This document shows, piece by piece, positions 28,195 through 36,930 of a stretch of 64,000 nt of DNA (position 1 is its first letter; the number at the start of each line of letters is the position of its first letter). Location of the stretch: contig CAZKSN010000003.1 of assembly GCA_964555585.1 (NCBI GenBank), positions 47,416 through 111,415 on the forward strand, in the 5' to 3' direction. The translations under genes and the position numbers were made by a program. The notes beneath the pieces were generated by a model. The model worked only from the letters and a program-made list of their open reading frames with translations, did not search any database and was not told the origin of the DNA. The stretch comes from CAZKSN01 sp964555585 (GTDB lineage: Bacteria; Bacillota_I; Bacilli_A; RF39; UBA660).

Positions 28195-28916
28195 TTTCTG
28201 TCCAACTTTCTTCCAAAACTTTTTCCTAAATTCATTTCAAATTCTTCTTTTGATTCAACAATACGCTCAATATAATATTTTAAACCTTTATACTTTTTTA
28301 AAGTTGGATTTTGAGATTCAGACTTTTCTTCTATATTTTCTTTTTCTGTTTCTTTTTCCGAAACTTTAACAATCTCTTTATCAACAAGCTCAGATTTAAT
28401 TTCTTTAATATATCCTATTAAAGTTGCTATCTGTAATGGAGTAGTAATAGATAAAAGTACAAGTGCAACTGGTAAAAATGAAGGAATAAGCAAGCTTATT
28501 AAAGAAAACAATATTGTTATTATTAAACTTACCTGCTTTACTTTGCCAAGTTTTGATGGTTTTGCTTTATCATTAAGTATTTTATATTTTACATAACCGA
28601 CAGCTGCTATTGATAATTCAAATAATAAAGGAATACCAAAAATTAAATTTGAAATTGTAACAAGCGTTAAAGCTGAAGCACCTAATACCTTATCTGCAAC
28701 TGGATCTGCTTTTTCACCATGTGGAGTTTTAGCATTTAAAACTCTAGCTAAAAATCCATCAATTACATCAGTAGCTCCTAAAGCTGCAAATGAGATAATG
28801 GTTCCTAATAAATTTCCATTAAAAAATAATATTGGTAATAATGTAATTCCTCCTATCCCTCTAATATAAGTTACGATATTTGGAATCGTAATATTTTTTT
28901 TTATTTTTTCAAACAT
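28191..28916 (-). CDS. CDP-alcohol phosphatidyltransferase family protein (PgsA-like)
   Basis: A 241-residue membrane enzyme with the complete family motif DVIDGFLARVLNAKTPHGEK then ADPVADK (about 41-67). That is DxxDGxxAR, x8, GxxxDxxxD. It transfers a phosphatidyl group from CDP-diacylglycerol to an alcohol; phosphatidylglycerophosphate synthase is most likely. About five hydrophobic segments are followed by a charged C-terminal extension of about 60 residues (KVSEKETEKENIEEKSES) not typical of PgsA. Confidence 0.85.
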   Translation of the reverse strand: MFEKIKKNITIPNIVTYIRGIGGITLLPILFFNGNLLGTIISFAALGATDVIDGFLARVLNAKTPHGEKADPVADKVLGASALTLVTISNLIFGIPLLFELSIAAVGYVKYKILNDKAKPSKLGKVKQVSLIITILFSLISLLIPSFLPVALVLLSITTPLQIATLIGYIKEIKSELVDKEIVKVSEKETEKENIEEKSESQNPTLKKYKGLKYYIERIVESKEEFEMNLGKSFGRKLDRK

Positions 28917-28956
28917 ATAAACTCCTTTGGTAAGATATTATATCATTTAAATAAAA

Positions 28957-28973
28957 AAGATACAAAGTATCTT
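28957..28973 (-). terminator. Terminator after the flippase gene
   Basis: The arms aagatac / gtatctt with a 3-base loop overlap the stop of the gene at 28972. A T6 run follows in the minus direction. Confidence 0.7.
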
Positions 28974-30612
28974 ATTTATTTTTTTTAAAAATATTAATTT
29001 TATTTATTATTTTTTCTATATATTCTTTTCCAAAAACAGAAGATAACAGCCCATTCTTATAAGTGGTTATTAAATAAATACTTCCACCGACAAAAGCATT
29101 AATCAATATAATTAATAAATTATAAGACCTTGATGCATTTTCAACTATTAGGAACTTTGATATTATAATTATTGGTATGACCATTAATAATAATGGTATT
29201 ATCATTTTTTTAAGAGTTTGAATTAATATATTATAATTAAAGTTTAATTCCTTTTTCAATAAAGATAATGATATAACATAAGATATCAAATAACCTGTTA
29301 TAGTCGCAGTGATTGCTCCATAGAATGGATAGATGCCTAATTTATTAAACAGTATTATTAGAGGTATGTCCAATAGAGCATTTATTAAAAATCCTGTGAT
29401 AGTACTTATATATACAATTTTATATTTGCTTAAACTTTGCAATGCCGTACTTATAACGATATATACACTGGCTAAAAAAGCTGTGAATACCAGATATTTC
29501 AAAATTACTGAACCATATGTACTTGCTCCATAAAAAACTGTATAGAAAGGTAAAGATAATACAGATATTCCTAAAGTCATTGGCAGGGCTACAACAAATA
29601 TGACACTAATAGCCTGATTGAATTTTCTAATAACATTTTCCATATCTTTTTTTACATAATAACCAACAATATGGGGTATTAAGCTTATACTTAATCCTGT
29701 TGCAACAGCATTGACAATCATACATATTTTTATTCCCCAAGTTGCAATTATACTCGCAATTGTTTCACTTTCTGAAGCACTGTATCCCAAATATGTTAAA
29801 CCTCTGATTATTAAAGATAAATCTGTTAAACTGTATATATCCAAGGCAATGGAAATAATGATTAAAGGAAGCGCATAACTTACAATTTTCTTTATTATCG
29901 TTTTATTTTCAACCTTATCCACTTTATCTTCTTTAGGAAGACTAAACAAATTTTTATTCTTTTTAATCTTATATTTCAAATACAGATAAGCTATTAAACC
30001 TCCTAAAAAAGCTCCCAACAAGGCAACTGATACTCCAATACTTGTTTTTGAATTAAATATTGTAATAGCAATATAAGAACCTAAAAGCACTATAACAATT
30101 CTAACTATCTGTTCAATTACCTGACTAACTGAGGTTGGAGATATAAATTTATGTCCTTGCAAGTATCCTTTGGTTACTGATAAAAAAGGAATTATTAATA
30201 AACAAAATGATACACTTTTTATAACAAGACTTATATCTTCTATTGTATTTCCTCCTACTGCATTTCCTATTATCAGATAGGCGAATTCTTTAGAAAATAC
30301 AAATAAGACAAAGAATGCTATCATTGAAATCATTAGAATTATATTTCTTCCAATCTTATATGATCTTTCTTTTGCTTCATACATTTCAAGAGAATTATAT
30401 TCACTTATTATTTTACTCATTGCTATTGGAATTCCAGCTGTAGAGATGTTCAAAAATAAATTATATATATTATAAGCATATGAATATAATGAACCTCCCT
30501 GTTCCCCAATAATTGAATAAAATGGAATCACATATAAAGCTCCTAAAAGTTTTGTAAAAATAATTGCCACTGAAGCAATCATAGTTCCTTCAACAAATGT
30601 ATTTTTTTTCAT
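28972..30612 (-). CDS. Polysaccharide/lipid II flippase of the MOP superfamily (SpoVB/YtgP/MurJ-like)
   Basis: A 546-residue protein with about 14 hydrophobic segments. It starts MKKNTFVEGTMIASVAIIFT with KLLGALYVIPFYSIIGEQGG, the SpoVB/YtgP pattern. Then come NISTAGIPIAMSKIISEY and the duplicated helical half. In Bacillus, YtgP (MurJ) moves lipid II across the membrane and SpoVB does so for the spore cortex. It is probably the organism's lipid II flippase. It follows the Cse60-like gene by 8 bases. Confidence 0.88.
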   Translation of the reverse strand: MKKNTFVEGTMIASVAIIFTKLLGALYVIPFYSIIGEQGGSLYSYAYNIYNLFLNISTAGIPIAMSKIISEYNSLEMYEAKERSYKIGRNIILMISMIAFFVLFVFSKEFAYLIIGNAVGGNTIEDISLVIKSVSFCLLIIPFLSVTKGYLQGHKFISPTSVSQVIEQIVRIVIVLLGSYIAITIFNSKTSIGVSVALLGAFLGGLIAYLYLKYKIKKNKNLFSLPKEDKVDKVENKTIIKKIVSYALPLIIISIALDIYSLTDLSLIIRGLTYLGYSASESETIASIIATWGIKICMIVNAVATGLSISLIPHIVGYYVKKDMENVIRKFNQAISVIFVVALPMTLGISVLSLPFYTVFYGASTYGSVILKYLVFTAFLASVYIVISTALQSLSKYKIVYISTITGFLINALLDIPLIILFNKLGIYPFYGAITATITGYLISYVISLSLLKKELNFNYNILIQTLKKMIIPLLLMVIPIIIISKFLIVENASRSYNLLIILINAFVGGSIYLITTYKNGLLSSVFGKEYIEKIINKINIFKKNK

Positions 30613-30620
30613 AAAACTCC

Positions 30621-30800
30621 TTATTCTTCGTCATATAATATCATAGCTGAAAAACAATATACCTGCTCTTCAGCAAAAACTGCAATACAGGTTCTAAACT
30701 GTATTTCTATTATATCACTTTTTATAGTACTTAAAAATGCATTAATGGCATTTTCTAAATCTTTTTCATGATTCTCATCTATAATTTTTACTTTTAGCAT
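30621..30800 (-). CDS. Cse60-like sporulation-associated small protein
   Basis: A 59-codon gene with AGGAGA seven bases before its ATG. The protein starts MLKVKIIDENHEKDLENAIN, continues with a CIAVFAEEQVYCFSAMILYD block, and ends acidic. This matches the Cse60 family (MKVKIFDEEHEKDLE start, FSAMI end), a sigma-E-controlled protein of unknown function in Bacillus. It was found by direct reading because it is so short. It lies just upstream of the flippase gene and may be co-transcribed. Confidence 0.8.
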   Translation of the reverse strand: MLKVKIIDENHEKDLENAINAFLSTIKSDIIEIQFRTCIAVFAEEQVYCFSAMILYDEE

Positions 30801-30859
30801 AATTTCTCCTTATTCAGAAATACTACCAAAATGCATCTAAATATTTTGTCATATTTTAT

Positions 30860-30888
30860 TTGACAAATAATAAATTAATAATTAAAAT
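30860..30888 (+). promoter_or_regulatory. SigmaA-type promoter of the small gene at 30914
   Basis: TTGACA at 30860-30865, a 17-base spacer and TAAAAT at 30883-30888. It is 25 bases before the ATG, and AAGGAGA lies between. Confidence 0.65.
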
Positions 30889-30913
30889 ATAATTTAAAAG
30901 GAGATAAAATTTC

Positions 30914-31096
30914 ATGAAGAATAAGTATTTAAAATTAAAAACTATTGCAACAATTATCAGTCCATTAGTAACTAAACCTTTCGCTCCAGGATTTATTGAT
31001 TTACCAAAGGATGAAAGCGGACGCAACTCTGGATATAACTTTGAAAGAACTAAGAAGCTTAAAAATACAACAACAATAATAAGAACTAAAAAATAA
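30914..31096 (+). CDS. Small hypothetical protein, single-gene transcription unit
   Basis: A 60-residue basic protein starting MKNKYLKLKTIATIISPLVT and containing FAPGFIDLPKDESG. It has its own promoter, an AAGGAGA RBS and a strong terminator right after the stop, all on the plus strand between minus-strand genes. These signals are the main evidence that it is real. No family recognised. It is not clearly secreted, although residues 10-20 are mildly hydrophobic. The overlapping minus-strand frame at 30856 has no such signals. Confidence 0.7.
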   Translation: MKNKYLKLKTIATIISPLVTKPFAPGFIDLPKDESGRNSGYNFERTKKLKNTTTIIRTKK

Positions 31097-31100
31097 CAAA

Positions 31101-31125
31101 AAAACATCTTATATAAGATGTTTTT
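31101..31125. terminator. Bidirectional terminator between the small gene and leuS
   Basis: Inverted repeat aaaacatctta / taagatgttttt, flanked by A and T runs on both sides, between convergent genes. It includes the leuS stop. Confidence 0.85.
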
Positions 31126-33955
31126 ATTTTACAATTATATTTACAATTCTGTTTTGTACAACAATTACTTTTAATATTTCTTTACTATCAATATGTTTCT
31201 TAACATTATTTTCATTTAAAGCAATAGATTTAACTTCTTCTTCAGTTGAATCTTTTTTTATTGTAATAGAACCTCTGAGCTTACCGTTAACTTGAATACC
31301 AATTGTTATTTCTTCTTCAATAGTTTTTGTCTCATCATATGTTGGCCATTTTTGTTTAAATACACTTTCATTGTTACCAAGCATGCTCCACAATTCTTCA
31401 CTTAAATGCGGTGCAAAAGGTGCTATTAATAATACAAGTTGTTCAATATAGTGCTTTGAATAATTTTGATTTTTTGCTGTAAACTTTGACAAAACATTTA
31501 CATATTCCATGATACGTGCAATTGAAGTATTAAACTGAAACTTTTCAACATCTGCTGTTACTTTTTTAATTGTGCTGTTTAAAGCCATATCAATTTCTTT
31601 ATACTCATTGCCTTCTTGATAATTACAGTTTTCTATTAAGCGAACAACTCTGTCATAAAATTTTGATATCGCCTTTATTCCATTTTCATCCCATGGTCCT
31701 CCGTCAATATAATTAAATCCAAACATTAAGTATGTTCTAAAAATGTCGCTTCCATACATATTTATATAATCATCTGGAGATACTGTATTTCCTTTTGACT
31801 TACTCATTTTTTCTCCATCTACACCTAGTATAACTCCTTGATGAACTAACGAAGTAAACGGTTCATCAAAATTCAAATAATTCATGTCTCTCAATGCTTT
31901 TACAAAAAATCTAGCATATAGAAGATGCATGCATGCATGCTCAATGCCTCCGATATACTTATCTACAGGAAGTAGTTTATTTATAAGCTCTTTATCAAAA
32001 GGTATATCATTATTCTTTGCATTTGGATATCTTAAGAAATACCATGATGAACAGACAAAAGTATCTAAAGTATCAACTTCACGCTTGGCTTTCATTCCAC
32101 ACTTTGGACAAGTTGTATTCACAAATTCCTCACTTCTTAAAAGTGGAGACTTTCCATCAGGTTTAAACTCAACATTATATGGCAATTCTACAGGTAAATC
32201 ACTTTCTGGTACGGGAACCATTCCACATTTGTCACAATATACAATTGGAATGGGAGCTCCCCAATATCTTTGCCTTGAAACCAACCAATCTCTTAAGCGA
32301 TAATTATCTATAAATTTTCCCTTATCAATTTTTGAAAGTTTATCAACGATATCTTTCATCGCTTCACGATTGTTTTTACCATTCATTTCCTCAGAATTCA
32401 CCAAAATTCCATCTCCAACATAAGGCAAGTCATATATAAAATTTTCATATACAGCTCTATGAAGCTCATCTTTTATATCTTGTTCTATTGTTTCCTTTGA
32501 AACCCATTCAATCTTAAATTTACTCTCTTCATTACTCTGCAATTTTTGTTCTATTTGACTTTCACGTTCCAATTCAAAATATAAACCAGTGGCATCAATG
32601 AAACGAGCTTTATTTTTAGAATGTGCATAATAATGATGATGAATGGTACTAGTCTTGCCTAAATATTTTAAATCAGCATAACCTGTTTCTTCTGTTATTT
32701 CTCTTCTCGCACATTCTTCAACATTTTCATTATCTTCCAAACCTCCGCCAATTAGAAGTCTTCCACCTAAAGAACCCCAGTTAAGTGTTAAATATTTATT
32801 TGCTTTTGGATTATAAACAAGTGCCACTATGCTTTTTCTGTATTCTTCATTTTCCCTTTTTTCTCCGGTTTCTCTTTCAACTACCTCTATAATTTCTAAA
32901 TTATATTTTTTTGCAAATTCATAATCCCTTTCATCATGAGCAGGAACTGCCATAACTGCACCTGTTCCATAACTAGCTATTACATAATCTGCAATCCAAA
33001 CAGGAATTTTCTTACCATTAACTGGATTTATTGCATAAGATCCAGTGAAAACTCCTGTTTTTTCTTTTACTGCAGACATTCTGTCTATTTCAGATATTTT
33101 ACTCGCATCACTTTTATATTTCTCAACAGAATCTTTATGCTCAGCCGTCGTAATTTTATCAACTAAATCATTTTCAGGTGCAAAAACAACATAAGTTGCT
33201 CCATATAAAGTATCAACTCTTGTAGTAAAAACTTCAATTTTTAAATCACTGTCTGCAACATCAAATTCAATCAATGCACCAGTAGATTTGCCTATCCAGT
33301 TGCGCTGCAATACTTTTGTTCTCTCAGGCCAATCAAGTTTATCTAGATTTTCTAATAATTCTTCAGCATAATCTGTTATTTTAAAAAACCACTGGCTCAG
33401 TTTCTTTCTTTCAACTATAGTTTCACATCTTTCACAATGGCCATTTACCACTTGTTCATTAGCTAAAACAGTGTTGCATGAAGGACACCAATTTACAGGT
33501 GCTTCCTTTTTATAAGCTAAACCATTCTTGTATAATTGTAGAAACATCCATTGGGTCCATTTGTAATACTCAGGATCGCTGGTAATAATTTCATAATCCC
33601 AGTCATAGGTTGCTCCCATTTCTTTTAATTGTCTTTCCATTGTTCTAATATTGTTATAAGTGCTATCCTTAGGATGAATTCCAGTCTTAATTGCATAATT
33701 TTCAGCAGGCAGACCAAAAGCATCAAAACCCATAGGATGAAATACTTCAAATCCCTGCATTCTCTTAAATCTTGCCCATGTATCACTAACTCCGTAATTA
33801 TACCAATGTCCTACATGAAGCTTAGCGCCTGAAGGATATGAAAACATTTCCAAACAATACAGCTTTTTATCAAGATTATTTAAATTAAATTTATATGTAT
33901 TGTTTTCTTCCCAATATTTCTGCCATTTCTTTTCTATAGCTTTATAATCTATCAT
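31124..33955 (-). CDS. leuS: Leucyl-tRNA synthetase with an inserted Nudix domain
   Basis: A class I synthetase with the HIGH motif in FSYPSGAKLHVGHWYNYG (about 38-55) and a CPSC/CERC zinc pair (about 157-178). The CP1 editing domain ends with GTGAVMAVPAHDERDYEFAK near residue 340. KMSKS lies in GEKMSKSKGNTVSPDD near 715. At 943 residues it is about 130 longer than usual. The extra part (about 355-495) sits between the editing domain and YVGDGILVN. It holds a complete Nudix box, GGLEDNENVEECARREITEE then TGY (about 401-425), matching Gx5Ex7REUxEExGU. All synthetase motifs are intact, so this is a fusion and not a pseudogene. It is T-box regulated. Confidence 0.95.
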   Translation of the reverse strand: MIDYKAIEKKWQKYWEENNTYKFNLNNLDKKLYCLEMFSYPSGAKLHVGHWYNYGVSDTWARFKRMQGFEVFHPMGFDAFGLPAENYAIKTGIHPKDSTYNNIRTMERQLKEMGATYDWDYEIITSDPEYYKWTQWMFLQLYKNGLAYKKEAPVNWCPSCNTVLANEQVVNGHCERCETIVERKKLSQWFFKITDYAEELLENLDKLDWPERTKVLQRNWIGKSTGALIEFDVADSDLKIEVFTTRVDTLYGATYVVFAPENDLVDKITTAEHKDSVEKYKSDASKISEIDRMSAVKEKTGVFTGSYAINPVNGKKIPVWIADYVIASYGTGAVMAVPAHDERDYEFAKKYNLEIIEVVERETGEKRENEEYRKSIVALVYNPKANKYLTLNWGSLGGRLLIGGGLEDNENVEECARREITEETGYADLKYLGKTSTIHHHYYAHSKNKARFIDATGLYFELERESQIEQKLQSNEESKFKIEWVSKETIEQDIKDELHRAVYENFIYDLPYVGDGILVNSEEMNGKNNREAMKDIVDKLSKIDKGKFIDNYRLRDWLVSRQRYWGAPIPIVYCDKCGMVPVPESDLPVELPYNVEFKPDGKSPLLRSEEFVNTTCPKCGMKAKREVDTLDTFVCSSWYFLRYPNAKNNDIPFDKELINKLLPVDKYIGGIEHACMHLLYARFFVKALRDMNYLNFDEPFTSLVHQGVILGVDGEKMSKSKGNTVSPDDYINMYGSDIFRTYLMFGFNYIDGGPWDENGIKAISKFYDRVVRLIENCNYQEGNEYKEIDMALNSTIKKVTADVEKFQFNTSIARIMEYVNVLSKFTAKNQNYSKHYIEQLVLLIAPFAPHLSEELWSMLGNNESVFKQKWPTYDETKTIEEEITIGIQVNGKLRGSITIKKDSTEEEVKSIALNENNVKKHIDSKEILKVIVVQNRIVNIIVK

Positions 33956-34308
33956 TTTTTATTTTCCTTCCTCTTTAAAATTCCACCTTCAATTTCATAT
34001 AATGAATAAATTAAAGTCATCAGTAATGCAAATCCAATAACCAATCTCCATAATAAAGATTCCACATTAAATGTCACTACTGAAGTGAAAGAAATTATAA
34101 AAGAGTTTGTTAACGAAATTAACAATACGACTTTTTCTTTATTAATTTTTTTGATATTAAGATTATATCTTCTGATAAAGAAGTTTAACTCCATAGGTAT
34201 AATATCCTTGTTCTTTTTTACTTTTCTTATTACAAAGAAATAATAGAATAAAAATACTAAAACAAATGCAACTAAAAAATAAATAAAATTCACTAACAAA
34301 AAATCCAT
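33952..34308 (-). CDS. Small membrane protein upstream of leuS
   Basis: A 118-residue protein with an N-terminal helix (about 5-28), a basic stretch (RRYNLNIKKINKEK) and two more hydrophobic segments (about 60-105). It overlaps the leuS start by four bases and is the first gene after the T-box, so leucine starvation should raise both. I know no assigned function. A short membrane protein just before leuS may occur in related genomes; that is from memory and not checked. Confidence 0.7.
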   Translation of the reverse strand: MDFLLVNFIYFLVAFVLVFLFYYFFVIRKVKKNKDIIPMELNFFIRRYNLNIKKINKEKVVLLISLTNSFIISFTSVVTFNVESLLWRLVIGFALLMTLIYSLYEIEGGILKRKENKK

Positions 34309-34324
34309 TTTTTTTACCTCCTAA

Positions 34325-34520
34325 AAATAAAAACTTTACAATTTAAGGACGAGAATACCCGCGTTACCACCTTAATTCATAAAGTTTATTATGCTCTCAA
34401 TAAGTTAACGCCCTTATACGTATGATTCTCAAAAGCAAGTTCAATAATTTTTATTATTAGTTTTCACCCAGCACTAACTCTCTTTAAATAAAAATTTATC
34501 TAATACTCTTTCTCACAGAA
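34325..34520 (-). promoter_or_regulatory. T-box leader of the leuS operon, Leu (CTT) specifier
   Basis: On the minus strand the core AAGGTGGTAACGCGGG lies at about 34357-34373, after a typical stem I (GAGAGTTAGTGCTGGGTGAA, ACTAATAA, TTTTGAGA). The triplet before GCTTTTGAG is CTT (plus 34437-34439), the position of the specifier codon. It would pair with tRNA-Leu(GAG), encoded at 16390. A terminator-like stem and T-rich stretch precede the small membrane gene. Confidence 0.9.
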
Positions 34521-34536
34521 ACTTAAATATATTATA

Positions 34537-36930
34537 TTAAATTTCTGCAATATATTCAAGAAGTTTTATAAACATTTTAATAAATACCTTTTCTAATCCT
34601 GAACTTCTTAATCTTCTAATACTTATTCTTTTCTTACTTAAATCTAAATCACTGAACATAATTTCCGCCAGTTTTTCTTTTAAGGCTGTTTCAATTTTTA
34701 AATCAGATATAATTTCATTTAAGTCTTCATTTATAGCTCTTAAAGCTGCAATTTCCAGCTTATCCCCACTAATACTTACAGTTAATTCTTCTGTTGTAGG
34801 AACATTATTAATTTCAACTATAAAATCATTATCAGAAATATAGGAATTAAAATTAGCGTTTTTCCTATTAATGTTTACAATCACTAGATTGGTGTATTTA
34901 GTATTTCTAAATCTTATTTTATAATCTCTGGTGTTTGGAATAATTCCACTTTTTCCAGCGATAGGATTAATTTTGACATTATAATTATTTTCTTTATAAT
35001 CAAATGCTATATTAGTAATTATATAATAATCATTCTTATAATATGAAGTTATTCCATCATCTTCATAAAGAGTATACTGATTACTTCTGCCAGGGAAAAA
35101 CTGGATTTCAAGTTTCTTAGGTGGTGTTACATCATTTAAGTTATTTTCATCTAAAATAGCCAGTGGTATTATAGAACCGCTTTTTGCAAAAACCGGATAA
35201 TCCTCATCCTTAAAGAAAGTAACATATCTGTTTCCTCCAGGAAACTTTTTACCAGTTTTAAAATCATACCATTCACCATTAGGCAGAAATATTTTTTGAA
35301 TAACCCTGTTCATTACTAAATCCTTGGGTTCAGTTATCGGACTTACAAATAATTCTGTTCCAAAGAAGTATTCATTTTTATATAAAGGTTCATCATAAGT
35401 CTTGGGATATTTATAATATAATGGCTGCACTAAAGGATTTCCATATTTGTGATATTTATAAGCTTCCGTATACAAATATGGTATTAGTTTATGCCTGGTG
35501 GCAATATAATCTTTACATATTTTTAAAGTCTTATAATCCCATAACCAAGGTTCTCTTTTATAATATTTTCCTGCCTCTGAAGAAAATCTGAATATCGGAC
35601 TGTAGACTCCCAGCTGAACATACCTCATATAAAGTTCTTCATCTTCAATTCCCTTTTTATGGCCACCTATACTATGACTCCACCAAGATATTCCAATATT
35701 TGAAGCAGTGGAATTATAGAAAGGTAGAAATCTTAAAGTCTTCCAGTTTACAAGAGTTTCTCCAGAATAAAGAATTGAATATCTGTGAGAAGCAATTCCA
35801 GGATTTCTGGAAAATATAAAACTTCTTTTGTCAGGATTATAATTTTTAAACAAATAATGACTCATCACAAACAGTTTAGTATAATCTTTTTCAATATTAT
35901 CTAGCAGATAAAAGTCCACTCCCAGAGTATTTAAATTATTTATAACAGTTTTTAAAAATATATTTATAAAATTAGTATCATATATATTGAAAGGAATCGT
36001 TTCACCTGCATTTTTTACTACTTCATTTATCTTACTGTAATACTCCTCATTTATATCAATACCTTCATTTAAATTCAATTTCAATCCAAAAAATATATTG
36101 CTTTTATGCAGTTTGTCTATAAATGATTTTGGATCAGAATATAGTTTATTATTAAATGTAAATCCATTTTTTGTATTCTTGTTTTTAATGTGCCAGTCAC
36201 TTCCTAAAAGAAAAGCAGATAAAGGCATTTCATTTTTATAGAAATTTGATAAAATCTCCTTAGCGGTTTTTTCATTATATTCATCATTTTTATTCCACCA
36301 AACTCCTAAGGCATATCTTGGAATTAGCGTAGGCATTCCGGTTAATTCAAAATAATCCTTTAAAGCTGTTCCAAAATCCTTTTTATATATAAACAAATAT
36401 AAATCCACTCCATTTGAAGGATTCTTATGTATTGAACCATCTTCTGTAAAAACTAAATTATTACTATCATTTATTGAAGCAAAACCTTCAGGAGAATATA
36501 GGCCTTTCATTAAGTTGGCTTTTCCATTAAAATTATCCAAAGAAGTAGCTGTTCCAAAATAATTTCTTACTTCCATATGATTAAAATACCACATTTTATC
36601 AGAATCAGTCAGAGTAATTCTTAAATTTGAATCCGGCATTACTTTGCTGGCAGCAAATTTCTTTTCTTTTGTATATTCCAAAATAAAATATTTATTTTGT
36701 ATATATAAAAAGTTAGTATCTTCCTTTACATTTTCTAAATGTGGCTCCGGAAAAAATCTGTTCATTGCAAAAAGAGTTGGATAGTCATTAAATTTTCCTT
36801 CTTCATTGTATTCAAAACGTATTAAAACATCAGAAAGAATGGTAATTCTATATTTCTTTCCCTTGTATATACTTTTAGGGTTTGCCAAACCTTTTTTTAC
36901 ATCAATTTTAAATTTTTCTTCATTAAACAT
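34537..36930 (-). CDS. Glycoside hydrolase family 31 (alpha-glucosidase-like)
   Basis: A 797-residue GH31 protein without signal peptide. Family blocks are GVWWNKNDEYN (about 206), NIGISWWSHSIGGHKKGIED (about 411) and YVQLGVYSPIFRFSSEAGKY. The nucleophile Asp is most likely in YLLDNIEKDY near 343. The acid/base region reads LYSGETLVNW near 388, where related enzymes have SGDT or SGDN, so Asp is replaced by Glu. A beta-sandwich and about 60 unrecognised C-terminal residues follow. Probably a cytoplasmic alpha-glucosidase or alpha-xylosidase. Overlaps herA by eight bases. Confidence 0.88.
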   Translation of the reverse strand: MFNEEKFKIDVKKGLANPKSIYKGKKYRITILSDVLIRFEYNEEGKFNDYPTLFAMNRFFPEPHLENVKEDTNFLYIQNKYFILEYTKEKKFAASKVMPDSNLRITLTDSDKMWYFNHMEVRNYFGTATSLDNFNGKANLMKGLYSPEGFASINDSNNLVFTEDGSIHKNPSNGVDLYLFIYKKDFGTALKDYFELTGMPTLIPRYALGVWWNKNDEYNEKTAKEILSNFYKNEMPLSAFLLGSDWHIKNKNTKNGFTFNNKLYSDPKSFIDKLHKSNIFFGLKLNLNEGIDINEEYYSKINEVVKNAGETIPFNIYDTNFINIFLKTVINNLNTLGVDFYLLDNIEKDYTKLFVMSHYLFKNYNPDKRSFIFSRNPGIASHRYSILYSGETLVNWKTLRFLPFYNSTASNIGISWWSHSIGGHKKGIEDEELYMRYVQLGVYSPIFRFSSEAGKYYKREPWLWDYKTLKICKDYIATRHKLIPYLYTEAYKYHKYGNPLVQPLYYKYPKTYDEPLYKNEYFFGTELFVSPITEPKDLVMNRVIQKIFLPNGEWYDFKTGKKFPGGNRYVTFFKDEDYPVFAKSGSIIPLAILDENNLNDVTPPKKLEIQFFPGRSNQYTLYEDDGITSYYKNDYYIITNIAFDYKENNYNVKINPIAGKSGIIPNTRDYKIRFRNTKYTNLVIVNINRKNANFNSYISDNDFIVEINNVPTTEELTVSISGDKLEIAALRAINEDLNEIISDLKIETALKEKLAEIMFSDLDLSKKRISIRRLRSSGLEKVFIKMFIKLLEYIAEI

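Noticed and set aside
30856..31107. Minus-strand 83-codon frame opposite the small gene at 30914
   Set aside because: No RBS or promoter on that strand. The plus-strand gene has promoter, RBS and terminator.
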